Positions 1 through 7,939 of a stretch of 40,590 bases of DNA are shown here, one piece after another. The DNA lies in NCBI GenBank assembly GCA_002702745.1, contig PABM01000020.1, positions 34,568-75,157 of the forward strand, given 5' to 3'. The translations under genes and the position numbers were made by a program. Source of the DNA: Flavobacteriaceae bacterium. GTDB taxonomy: Bacteria > Bacteroidota > Bacteroidia > Flavobacteriales > Flavobacteriaceae. Numbering within the stretch: the first letter of the stretch is position 1; each line of letters opens with the position of its first letter. The notes below the pieces were generated by a model, which did no database searches, was not told the origin of the DNA, and saw only the letters and a program-made list of their open reading frames with translations.

Positions 1-1347
1 TGGGTTGAAATCTCAAGAAGTTTTGGAAAAAACAAATATACTGACACTATACTTTCTATCTGCTCATTAGGATTTTATAATTATTATATTAACTATTTTT
101 CAAAAGCTAAATATGTTGAAAACAGAGACATAAATCCAAAAAGCTCTAATGGAGAGTGGACTAGTTCAATAATTTTTGCTGTAATAGCTGCTACATTTGT
201 TCACACTTATTTTATGCAACCCTATACAATTCCTACTTCTTCACTCGAAAAATCTCTTTTGGTTGGAGATTTCTTATTTGTTAGTAAGTTTCATTATGGA
301 GCAAGAGTGCCTATGACCACAGTAGCAGCCCCTATGGTACATGACACTATTCCAATCATAAAAACACGTTCTTACATAAATAAAGAACAACTTCCATTTG
401 TAGCAGAACTTCCATATATGAGATTACCGGGGCTGCAAAAGATAAAGAGAAATGAAATAGTATGCTTTAATTGGCCAGTTGATACATTTAAAAATATGTA
501 CTATACTGACAAGTATTATTACAAACCCATTGATAAAAAAACCAATTATGTAAAAAGAGCTGTTGGAATTGCAGGAGATACATTAGAAGTAATAAATGGT
601 TACGTTTATATAAATGGACAAAAAAATCAATTGACAGAAAGAGCTAAACTTCAATTTTCATATTTAGTTCAACCAAAAAAAAATAAGTTTAACCAAAAAG
701 TTATGATTAATAATTATGATATAACTGACAGGTTTGGACCAATAAATAGTGATTATACTTATAAGTTTATGGGTATAAGTAACTCATCACTTGAGAAGCT
801 AAAAAAAGATACAAACGTTGAATGGATAAAAAAAGATACTTTTCCAAAGGGATTTAAAGACCCTTCTGTTTTTCCCCAAAAATCATCCTTCAATTGGAAT
901 AATGATTTTTATGGACCGATATACATACCTAAAAAAGATTCTTCAGTTGAATTAAATAAAAAGAACTTAGCTATTTATGAAAGACTCATTAGGGTTTATG
1001 AGAATAATGATTTATTTATGATGGACGGTAAAATTTATGTTAATGGAATTGAAACAAAAAAATATACATTTAAGCAGGATTATTATTGGTTAATGGGTGA
1101 TAATAGAAGTAATTCTCAGGATTCAAGATCATGGGGTTTTGTGCCTTTTGATCATGTTGTTGGAAAACCAGTTTTTAAATGGCTAAGCATTGATTATAAT
1201 GCAAAGGGTTTTAATAAAATCCGTTGGGATAGAATGTTTACTACGGTTCATGGAGAGGGTAAACCAACTTCTTATTTTTTATATTTTATTGCAGTTGTGG
1301 TTTTATGGAATGTAATTTCTTATTTCAGAAGAAAGAAATTACAATGA
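1..1347 (+). CDS. lepB: Signal peptidase I, 5'-truncated by the window edge
   Basis: This membrane serine protease removes signal peptides from exported proteins. The frame is open from base 1, so the start lies outside the window; 448 residues are visible. In fragment numbering, a transmembrane segment at about 56-72 is followed by the catalytic-serine motif IPTSSLEKSLLVGD (Ser81 aligns with E. coli Ser90). The general-base lysine motif KRAVGIAGD follows (Lys185), then the box GDNRSNSQDSR near residue 365. A second hydrophobic segment (about 428-442) lies near the C-terminus. The long insertion between the lysine motif and the GDNR box is usual for the Bacteroidetes form. An internal ATG at 214 would start just before the catalytic serine and remove the membrane anchor, so it is not the start. 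The stop overlaps the next gene's ATG (ATGA), which suggests translational coupling. The family call is firm. Confidence 0.95.
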   Translation, partial: WVEISRSFGKNKYTDTILSICSLGFYNYYINYFSKAKYVENRDINPKSSNGEWTSSIIFAVIAATFVHTYFMQPYTIPTSSLEKSLLVGDFLFVSKFHYGARVPMTTVAAPMVHDTIPIIKTRSYINKEQLPFVAELPYMRLPGLQKIKRNEIVCFNWPVDTFKNMYYTDKYYYKPIDKKTNYVKRAVGIAGDTLEVINGYVYINGQKNQLTERAKLQFSYLVQPKKNKFNQKVMINNYDITDRFGPINSDYTYKFMGISNSSLEKLKKDTNVEWIKKDTFPKGFKDPSVFPQKSSFNWNNDFYGPIYIPKKDSSVELNKKNLAIYERLIRVYENNDLFMMDGKIYVNGIETKKYTFKQDYYWLMGDNRSNSQDSRSWGFVPFDHVVGKPVFKWLSIDYNAKGFNKIRWDRMFTTVHGEGKPTSYFLYFIAVVVLWNVISYFRRKKLQ

Positions 1348-1958
1348 CTTTAATTCACCCAACTTATTTTCCCAATATTGAACACTTTAATCATATATTA
1401 AAATCGAATTATTTATGCTTCGAGATTAATGATTTTTATCAAAAACAGACTTTTAGAAACAGAACATCAATTTATGGTTCAAACGGAAAATTGAACTTAG
1501 CAATTCCCGTAAAATACTCTTACAAAAACAAAGAAAAACTCAAGGATATAAAAATTTGCAATGATACTAAATGGCAAAAAAATCATTTAAAATCAATACA
1601 AATTTCATATCGGAGTTCCCCTTATTTTGAATTTTTCGAAGATTACTTTTCTGAATTTTTTAAAAAAAAAGAAAAATTCCTAATTGATATTAGTATTAAA
1701 TCAATCGATTTAATAGTTCAAATATTAGAACTAGAACTAAATTACTCTTTTACTAAGGAATACAAGGCTGAATATCATTTAAAGAATGATTTACGAAATA
1801 TTAGCAACAGAAAAATAGAGGAAACAAAAAACATAATTCAAAGATATCCCCAAGTATTTGACAATCGACATGGTCACATACAAAATTTAAGTATACTTGA
1901 CTTAATCTTTAATGAAGGAATAGGATGCTTAAATTTTTTTAATAAATCTAAAATTTAA
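1344..1958 (+). CDS. WbqC-family protein
   Basis: The 204-residue protein resembles the WbqC-like family, whose members are often found near polysaccharide or signal-peptidase genes and whose biochemical role is not settled. The N-terminal HPTYFPNIEHFNHIL matches the family's opening motif, and the Trp-rich KWQKNHLKSI plus YRSSPYFEFF segments around residues 75-100 are also characteristic. The start is ATG 1344, inside the lepB stop (ATGA); an in-frame upstream start at 1305 would lie wholly inside lepB and is rejected. The 3' end overlaps the convergent nuclease-fold gene by 11 bp. No signal peptide or membrane segment is seen, so it is probably cytoplasmic. Confidence 0.82.
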   Translation: MTLIHPTYFPNIEHFNHILKSNYLCFEINDFYQKQTFRNRTSIYGSNGKLNLAIPVKYSYKNKEKLKDIKICNDTKWQKNHLKSIQISYRSSPYFEFFEDYFSEFFKKKEKFLIDISIKSIDLIVQILELELNYSFTKEYKAEYHLKNDLRNISNRKIEETKNIIQRYPQVFDNRHGHIQNLSILDLIFNEGIGCLNFFNKSKI

Positions 1959-2967
1959 GTTCAGTATAGATCGGTTCGTGATCAGAAAGATTAAGCTTAA
2001 ATGTTTTAAATGAATTTATTTTAAATAATTCCTGTGTCAAAATAAAGTCAATCCTTAATGGAATAAAATTATAATTATATGTAATTCCTAGTCCATTACC
2101 TTTTGCTTTGAATGCATCAGTGAGGCTTTTGGAAAGTTCTTTGTATACATAAGAAAAGGCTGTATTATTTAAATCTCCTGAAACTATAACCTTATATGGA
2201 CTGTTTTCTATACTATTTTTAAGTTCCTTGACTTGCTGCTCTTGCTGTATGAAAGTATCTGATATATTTTTTATAACCTTCTCATTCTTTTTATTTATAT
2301 CAATTAAGGGATTGGCCTTTTCAAAAGAAAACGATTGAAGATGAATATTATAAATTCTAATAGTGTCATTCATAATTTTTATATCAGAAAAGATTGCATT
2401 ATTTGAAGAACTATTAAAATTTACCACGCCTTTATTAATAATTTGATATTTAGAAAATATTGCTTGTCCATATTTTAAATTATCACCTCTCAATTTTTCA
2501 TACACATATGGATAATTATTAATTTTGAATTCAGAATTTTGGTATTCCTGAAAACAGATAATATCAGGATTCTTTCCTTTTATAAAGTCTCTTATTTTTA
2601 TATTGACATTATCTTCCTCAATCCATTTATAAATATTAAATAATCTTACATTATAGCTAATTATTGAAATTTCATTACCTCCTAAAAATCTAGAATTATT
2701 AGAAAAATTTATGAAGCTTATCAAGCTATCAACCCCGATTATCAAGACTACAAGTGATAACAAAAATTGTCTTTTGAGTTTTGCAATCCAAAATAAAAGA
2801 AAAAGAATATTTGCTATGATAATTAAAGGGGAAAATAAACTAAGAATTGAAAATTGATAAAAAATTGATGGCCTTAAGTAGGGAATTAATAAGGAGCCCA
2901 AAAAAAGGAATGCAATTATCGAATTAATAAAAAAAAGAAGCTTTTCAAAAAGACCTAAGTTTTTCAT
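1948..2967 (-). CDS. Membrane-anchored endonuclease/exonuclease/phosphatase-fold protein
   Basis: The 339-residue protein has three hydrophobic segments (about 11-30, 40-62 and 68-86), then a C-terminal hydrolase domain of the endonuclease/exonuclease/phosphatase superfamily. Active-site motifs are in order: SYNVRLFN (Asn106), ICFQEYQ (metal-binding Glu141), GDLNN near 265, and the terminal SDHEPIYTEL with the catalytic Asp-His. The substrate cannot be read from sequence; DNA, inositol phosphates and sphingolipids are all used by relatives. The membrane anchor and lack of a signal peptide leave the side of the catalytic domain open. It is the last gene of the mutL-rhomboid run; its ATG overlaps the preceding TGA (ATGA). 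Confidence 0.88.
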   Translation of the reverse strand: MKNLGLFEKLLFFINSIIAFLFLGSLLIPYLRPSIFYQFSILSLFSPLIIIANILFLLFWIAKLKRQFLLSLVVLIIGVDSLISFINFSNNSRFLGGNEISIISYNVRLFNIYKWIEEDNVNIKIRDFIKGKNPDIICFQEYQNSEFKINNYPYVYEKLRGDNLKYGQAIFSKYQIINKGVVNFNSSSNNAIFSDIKIMNDTIRIYNIHLQSFSFEKANPLIDINKKNEKVIKNISDTFIQQEQQVKELKNSIENSPYKVIVSGDLNNTAFSYVYKELSKSLTDAFKAKGNGLGITYNYNFIPLRIDFILTQELFKINSFKTFKLNLSDHEPIYTELKF

Positions 2968-3710
2968 TTTTTTCCACCTTGTTTGAACAGATATTCTTTC
3001 TCATCCTTGTCTAAACTTTCATATCCACTCTTACTAATCTTATCTAAAATTTTATCAACTTTTGTTTGTTTGTTTTTATTAGTATATTTTCTAGAAGGGG
3101 GTTTTTTTCTTTTAATAAATTTTGGAAAACCATATAATGAATAATAGTAATATACACCTACCAAGTAACCTCCCAAATGTGAATACACTCCAAATTGTCC
3201 AGGTGAGATAAGTTTTAGAAAGTCTGTGAATAAAATAAAAGCAATTAAATATTTGTACTTAATAGTAAATCTAAATATCCTGAGCCCTAAATCTGGAGAT
3301 AATAATAACAAAAACATTAAAAGAGCAGAAATTCCAGCGGATGCACCTATAAGAGGAGATTGAGATCCTGAAAAAAGATAAATAACACCACCAAAAAAAA
3401 TTCCTACAAAAAAAAGATTAATTGAAATTTTCTCACCTAATAAATTTGAAATTGAATTGGTTGTAAACAAAAGAAGAAATATCATAAAAATAAGCTCAAA
3501 CAAACCTTGATGTATAAAAGAATATGTAATAATTGCCCAAGGCTTAGTCAAAAAATTTAAGTCGAGAGAAAGCAAAGAAATTATTTCTTGCTGGAAACCA
3601 AAAACCGGAGAAAGACGATAGATGATAAACATCAAAATATTAATCCCGATAATTTTCTGAAAGAAATTAAGATTTGAAAAATTCAAATTAAGATTATTTT
3701 GAAAATTCAT
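2964..3710 (-). CDS. Rhomboid-family intramembrane serine protease (second copy)
   Basis: This is a 248-residue polytopic protein with a Lys/Arg-rich cytoplasmic tail. The catalytic pair is present: GASAGISALL (Ser124) and YSHLGGYLVG (His178). The usual HxxxxHxxxN stretch in the second transmembrane segment is altered: His is followed by Glu72 and Met76 where typical rhomboids have the His and Asn that help form the oxyanion hole. Activity is therefore less certain than for its neighbour. I chose ATG 3710, which forms TAATG with the upstream stop; an in-frame TTG at 3719 adds three residues. The fold is clear; substrates are unknown. Confidence 0.88.
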   Translation of the reverse strand: MNFQNNLNLNFSNLNFFQKIIGINILMFIIYRLSPVFGFQQEIISLLSLDLNFLTKPWAIITYSFIHQGLFELIFMIFLLLFTTNSISNLLGEKISINLFFVGIFFGGVIYLFSGSQSPLIGASAGISALLMFLLLLSPDLGLRIFRFTIKYKYLIAFILFTDFLKLISPGQFGVYSHLGGYLVGVYYYYSLYGFPKFIKRKKPPSRKYTNKNKQTKVDKILDKISKSGYESLDKDEKEYLFKQGGKK

Positions 3711-4462
3711 TAGTACCAACGGTTTTGATTAAATTGGTTTTTTTTCCAATAGTACATTATCAGAAAGCCTGTTAAGGCTCCGCCAATGTGGGCAATATAT
3801 GCTGTATTACTTGGACTGAAAATCGCTTGACCTGTAATTGCTGAAAACAAATCAAGAAGAATTATTCCAGGAATAAAATATTTTGCTTTTATTGGAACTG
3901 GAAAAAATATTAGCATAAGTTTACTTTCAGGAAAAAACATTCCAAAAGCTACTAAAACTCCCATGATTGCACCAGATGCCCCAACCATAGTAGATAAAAA
4001 TGAGGTATTAAAGCTTAAGAGGCCGTCAGCCCCCAAAATATTACCCCAATTTGTATTATATCTACCTTCCATTAATAAATTCATAACTAATTGAGAATCA
4101 TAACCACTACTGCTTAAGATATCTAGGTTAGAATAAAAAGAATAATACAGAAAGCTAATCTGAGCGAGTGCAGCTCCTAAACCACATGTAATATAAAAAA
4201 ATAGAAATTTTCTAGATCCGAAAATGGATTCAATAGCAGAACCAAACATCCATAGTGCAAACATATTGAAAGCTAAATGTAATATTCCTCCATGCATAAA
4301 CATATGCGTAATAAGCTGCCAAAATTTAAAGTCAGGGTTTTCAGGAAAGTGCAAACTAAACAAAGAATAAATAAATTCGGTATTTAATGACATACTTGAA
4401 CCAAAATAAAATATTAAATTGATTACAAGAAGTTGCTTAACAGTAGGTGAAATTCTATTCAT
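3710..4462 (-). CDS. Rhomboid-family intramembrane serine protease (first copy)
   Basis: The 250-residue polytopic protease should cleave transmembrane substrates within the bilayer. The canonical motifs are all visible: HMFMHGGILHLAFN (His62 and Asn66 match the oxyanion residues), GASGAIMG (catalytic Ser163) and AHIGGALTG (catalytic His225). A loop of about 45 residues (110-155) between the third and fourth membrane segments is longer than in GlpG. It starts directly after the mutL stop (TAAATG on the minus strand) and ends in TAATG with the second rhomboid, so the two are almost certainly translated together. Confidence 0.93.
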   Translation of the reverse strand: MNRISPTVKQLLVINLIFYFGSSMSLNTEFIYSLFSLHFPENPDFKFWQLITHMFMHGGILHLAFNMFALWMFGSAIESIFGSRKFLFFYITCGLGAALAQISFLYYSFYSNLDILSSSGYDSQLVMNLLMEGRYNTNWGNILGADGLLSFNTSFLSTMVGASGAIMGVLVAFGMFFPESKLMLIFFPVPIKAKYFIPGIILLDLFSAITGQAIFSPSNTAYIAHIGGALTGFLIMYYWKKNQFNQNRWY

Positions 4463-6259
4463 TTACTTAAACATATTTTCAATTTCAGAATAATTAATCT
4501 TTACATAAGTCTTGAGGTTAAAGGGACATATCATTGTTTCTTTGCAAGCAAACAATGAGTTTATAATATATTGTTGTTCTTTTAAATCAAGAGACTTACC
4601 ATTCCTAATTGACATAGATTTAGACATGATTTTACATATTAAGTCAGATTCACTAAAACTATTATCAGGAATTTCATTTTGTATATTAAAAATTAAATTT
4701 TCAAATAATTCTTTCAAATTATCAGTATTAACAAATGATGGGACCGCATTTATATTAATTTTTTTAGACTCTAAATCAAAGTCTAAGCCAAAATGATTTA
4801 GAATATTTTTATTAGATTTTATTATTTCAATATCAACTTCAGGAAAATCAACAACTATTGGATGAAGTAATTTTTGTGGATTAACCTTGTTTAAAGTTAA
4901 TGATTTCAGAAAGCTTTCATATAAAATTCTTTGATGTGCTCTTTCTTGGTTGATTATTATCAATCCTGATTTAGTCTTATTTACAATAAACTTTTTATTT
5001 AATTGAATAGGGTTAACTAAATGAATATTTGATTCAAAATCTTCAAAATTAAATTCCTCTAATTCGTTACTTTCTGACGAAAACTCTAAAGAGTCCATTT
5101 TTTCTTTAAATGAATCTATCTCTACATATTTTTCACCAGATTCATTTACTTCAAAGGGATTATAATTTGTGTTAATATCAATACCAACAGAGTTAGAATT
5201 ACCATTCTTCTCAAAATCATATGGGGTGTCTAAAGACTTATCTCTGTTGAAGTCTAGAACAGGTGTAATATTATATTGACCCAAACTGTGCTTAACGGAG
5301 GCTCTTAAAATAGCATAAATTGAATGTTCATCTTCAAACTTAATTTCAGTTTTTGTAGGGTGAATATTTATATCGATTGAAGCAGGATCAACTTCTAAAT
5401 TTAAAAAATAGGAAGGGTTATATTTTGAATCAATCAGGCCCTCAAATGCAGAATTAATGGCGTGATTTAAATATGGACTTTTAATAAACCTGTTATTTAC
5501 AAAGAAAAATTGCTCTCCACGGGTTTTTTTAGAATACTGTGGTTTAAATATAAATCCATCTACATTTAAAATTTCTGTATTCTCAAAAACAGGAACAAGT
5601 TTTTCTGATGATTTGACGCCAAATAAATTAACGATTCTTTTTTTAAAATTAGAAACAGGAAGTTTATACATTTCAGATTCATCATTATAAAAAATTAATT
5701 TTATTTCAGGGTGAGCTAATGCAACCCTGAAAAATTCGGTCACAATATGTTTTAATTCGACATTATTTGATTTTAAAAAGTTTCTTCTTGCAGGTATATT
5801 AAAAAAAAGATTTTTAACAAAAACCTTAGTTCCTACTTCGCTTACTGTTGATTTATTGCTCTTAATTTCACTGCCATGAATTTCTATCTCGTTAGCTAAT
5901 TCAAAACCAGATTGTTTTGAGATTAAATTGACATGTGAAATTGCAGAAATACTAGCCAATGCTTCACCTCTAAATCCTTTAGACTTAATATTGAATAAAT
6001 CTTTTGCGTCTGAAATTTTTGATGTTGTATGTCTATCAAAACATATCAAGACGTCTCTTTTAGACATCCCAACTCCATTATCAATAACCTGTATCATTGT
6101 CTTGCCTGCATCTTTAACTAAGATTTTTATTTCTGTTGCATTAGCATCGATTGAATTTTCCAGCAATTCCTTTACCACAGAAGCCGGCCTTTGCACTACT
6201 TCACCAGCTGCAATTTGATTAGCAACATTTTCGGGTAAAATATTAATAATGTTTTTCAT
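4463..6259 (-). CDS. mutL: DNA mismatch repair protein MutL
   Basis: MutL couples mismatch recognition by MutS to strand removal. The 598-residue protein has an N-terminal GHKL ATPase: Glu31 and Asn35 in the KELLENSIDA motif, DNGVGM near 60, and GFRGEAL near 97. The transducer domain includes NIHPTK near 299. A low-complexity acidic linker (about 340-410) precedes the C-terminal dimerisation domain. The C-terminal nuclease motifs are altered: DQHAxxE is replaced by NQERAHQ (437-443), and the CPHGRP box reads CPFNLK near the end. This suggests a MutL without its own nicking activity. ATG 6259 is chosen; the codon before it is TTG. It follows a small membrane-protein gene by about 10 bp. Confidence 0.97.
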   Translation of the reverse strand: MKNIINILPENVANQIAAGEVVQRPASVVKELLENSIDANATEIKILVKDAGKTMIQVIDNGVGMSKRDVLICFDRHTTSKISDAKDLFNIKSKGFRGEALASISAISHVNLISKQSGFELANEIEIHGSEIKSNKSTVSEVGTKVFVKNLFFNIPARRNFLKSNNVELKHIVTEFFRVALAHPEIKLIFYNDESEMYKLPVSNFKKRIVNLFGVKSSEKLVPVFENTEILNVDGFIFKPQYSKKTRGEQFFFVNNRFIKSPYLNHAINSAFEGLIDSKYNPSYFLNLEVDPASIDINIHPTKTEIKFEDEHSIYAILRASVKHSLGQYNITPVLDFNRDKSLDTPYDFEKNGNSNSVGIDINTNYNPFEVNESGEKYVEIDSFKEKMDSLEFSSESNELEEFNFEDFESNIHLVNPIQLNKKFIVNKTKSGLIIINQERAHQRILYESFLKSLTLNKVNPQKLLHPIVVDFPEVDIEIIKSNKNILNHFGLDFDLESKKININAVPSFVNTDNLKELFENLIFNIQNEIPDNSFSESDLICKIMSKSMSIRNGKSLDLKEQQYIINSLFACKETMICPFNLKTYVKINYSEIENMFK

Positions 6260-6271
6260 CAATTAGTTATT

Positions 6272-6547
6272 TTAAATAAAAAAAAACAATAAAAATAAAG
6301 AGACTAAAATTGATAAAATAATTACAAGTCTTATTTTAACAGACTTTTCAGATCCTTTCTTATAGTCATCAACTGCATTTCTAAATTTTTTTCTAAAACT
6401 ATTATCATTTCCAACAGTAGTTCTATAATCGTTGAACTTTGATTTAATTTTTTTCGACACAGAATACTTTCCTAAATAGGAGTTATCCTCAGAATATCTG
6501 CCAGAATGACTGTAACGTTTATTTTTTTTTAATTTAAAAAGACCCAA
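6272..6547 (-). CDS. Small conserved flavobacterial membrane protein
   Basis: The 91-residue protein has a basic, Tyr/Ser-rich N-terminal half and one C-terminal transmembrane segment (about 73-91), so it is likely tail-anchored with its basic part in the cytoplasm. The start is TTG at 6547: no in-frame ATG exists nearby, and the resulting N-terminus (MGLFKLKKNKRY) resembles the start of the small proteins I recall at this position in flavobacteria. Such proteins are sometimes labelled riboflavin synthase subunit beta, which looks like a name carried over from adjacent ribH; nothing here resembles that enzyme. It lies 38 bp after ribH and about 10 bp before mutL. Function unknown. Confidence 0.75.
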   Translation of the reverse strand: MGLFKLKKNKRYSHSGRYSEDNSYLGKYSVSKKIKSKFNDYRTTVGNDNSFRKKFRNAVDDYKKGSEKSVKIRLVIILSILVSLFLLFFFI

Positions 6548-6585
6548 ACCGTGATATATGAATTTAACTAAATATAATAAATATC

Positions 6586-7062
6586 TTAATTAATGTATAT
6601 CATTTTCAAAGCAGTTATCGCTGCTTCAACTCCTTTATTTCCAAATTTTCCTCCAGATCTAGCCAATGATTGATTTTTATTGTGGTCAGTTAGTACGCAG
6701 AAAATTATAGGCACTGTGCATGAAATATTTAATTGCATAATTCCGTTGGAAACAGCGTTACAAATAAAATCATAGTGATCAGTTTCCCCCTTAATAACAC
6801 ATCCTATGGCGATGATGGCGTCTAGATTTTGTTTTGATAATTCTTTACAGCCATACACAAGTTCAAAACAACCAGGAACCCATGAAATTTTGATATTTTC
6901 ATTTTTTATACCAAGCTCAACTAATTTTTCTTGAGCCCCACTAAGTAAATTTGAAGTAATATCTTTATTCCACTCAGATACCACAATCCCAATTTTATTT
7001 TTTTCCAAATTAGGGAAATCCTCTAAAGTTATTTTTGTGAAATGTTGCCCTCTTAGTTTCAT
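6586..7062 (-). CDS. ribH: 6,7-dimethyl-8-ribityllumazine synthase
   Basis: RibH condenses 5-amino-6-ribitylaminouracil with 3,4-dihydroxy-2-butanone 4-phosphate, the penultimate step of riboflavin synthesis. The 158-residue length is normal for this capsid-forming enzyme. Visible motifs are the Trp-containing IGIVVSEWNKD (22-34), the VPGCFEL loop (62-68), and GCVIKGETDHYDFI (87-100) with the catalytic His96. The ATG follows directly on the stop of the tetratricopeptide gene (TAAATG). No other riboflavin gene is in the window, so it is uncoupled from the rest of the pathway. Confidence 0.97.
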   Translation of the reverse strand: MKLRGQHFTKITLEDFPNLEKNKIGIVVSEWNKDITSNLLSGAQEKLVELGIKNENIKISWVPGCFELVYGCKELSKQNLDAIIAIGCVIKGETDHYDFICNAVSNGIMQLNISCTVPIIFCVLTDHNKNQSLARSGGKFGNKGVEAAITALKMIYIN

Positions 7063-7824
7063 TTACTTTTTTGATGCAATTGCTTTGGAAATAAATGCAT
7101 CTATGTTTTTTGCTTCAGGACTTTTTGGGTAATCTAGCTTAATACTGCTAAAATACTCTTCCGCTTTTTTAAATTTATTTAATCTCATAGCTACAGTGCC
7201 TGACTTATATAAAAATAATGGAGTTGTAAAATTATTATCAGCTTTTGAAGCTTTCACGTAATAATCATAAGCATCTTCAAACTGGTTTAACTCAGCAAAA
7301 GCATCGCCAATTGCCCCTTTAGCTAATGAACTAAGCAATATGTCATCAGAGCTAAATTTTGATAAATATTTAATGCTGTTTTGGTAATCATTCATGTTTA
7401 AATATATCATGCCGGTATAATAATTTGCTAGATTTGCAGCATTTGTTCCGCTAAATTCTTCGATTACGTCAAGCATACCCATATTAAGTTCATCTCCATT
7501 CAGTGCAATATTATATACAGAATCATTATCAATTAAAATTGCTTCATCAAACTTTTTTTGTGCGAAGTACATCTCATTAAAAGCCTTACTTTCTTTAGGC
7601 TCTGTTATTAATTTATAATAGGCAAAAAAACCAATAACCATGATTGATATAAAACCTACAGCACCAAGAATTATATTTTGATTTTTTTCAACCCATTGTT
7701 GAGTTTTGGATGATCCTTCATCAAGTGTATTAAATACATTTGCAGTTGTTGACTTGTTTTCAAGAGCTTCTGCCTTATTAGAAGACACTTTATTTTTAAA
7801 ACCTCTTTTCTTGTATGTTGCCAT
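7063..7824 (-). CDS. Tetratricopeptide-repeat membrane protein, YfgM-like layout
   Basis: The 253-residue protein has a charged N-terminal tail (1-45), one transmembrane helix (about 51-70) and a soluble domain with tetratricopeptide-type repeats between about 120 and 235 (for example the NYYTGMIYLNMNDY and GAIGDAFAELNQFEDAYDYY units). The topology matches YfgM, a periplasmic chaperone partner in other bacteria, but that assignment rests on architecture only. It is the first gene of the leftward run that includes ribH and mutL, and it is divergent from recF. A near-consensus -7 box (TATTTTTA, 7842-7849 on the minus strand) lies just upstream. Confidence 0.85.
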   Translation of the reverse strand: MATYKKRGFKNKVSSNKAEALENKSTTANVFNTLDEGSSKTQQWVEKNQNIILGAVGFISIMVIGFFAYYKLITEPKESKAFNEMYFAQKKFDEAILIDNDSVYNIALNGDELNMGMLDVIEEFSGTNAANLANYYTGMIYLNMNDYQNSIKYLSKFSSDDILLSSLAKGAIGDAFAELNQFEDAYDYYVKASKADNNFTTPLFLYKSGTVAMRLNKFKKAEEYFSSIKLDYPKSPEAKNIDAFISKAIASKK

Positions 7825-7885
7825 AATATTATTTTAGGGAGTAAAAATAAAATTTTTATTATTAAAAATTGGATAATTTATTTGT

Positions 7886-7893
7886 TATTTTTG
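7886..7893 (+). promoter_or_regulatory. Predicted -7 promoter box for recF
   Basis: TATTTTTG is an exact match to the Bacteroidetes TAnnTTTG box, 46 bp before the recF ATG in the 115-bp divergent gap. No convincing -33 element is apparent, and the AT-rich background makes chance matches possible. Confidence 0.5.
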
Positions 7894-7939
7894 GGTTAAG
7901 TGGATTACAATTCAATTTCTCTAATACTATTTATATTTT

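Noticed and set aside
214..1347. ATG at 214 as the start of signal peptidase I
   Set aside because: The frame is open to base 1 and encodes a membrane anchor before this Met; starting here would lose the anchor and begin nine residues before the catalytic serine.
5928..6218. Open frame on the plus strand opposite mutL
   Set aside because: It is an antisense shadow of the MutL ATPase region with no family-like sequence.
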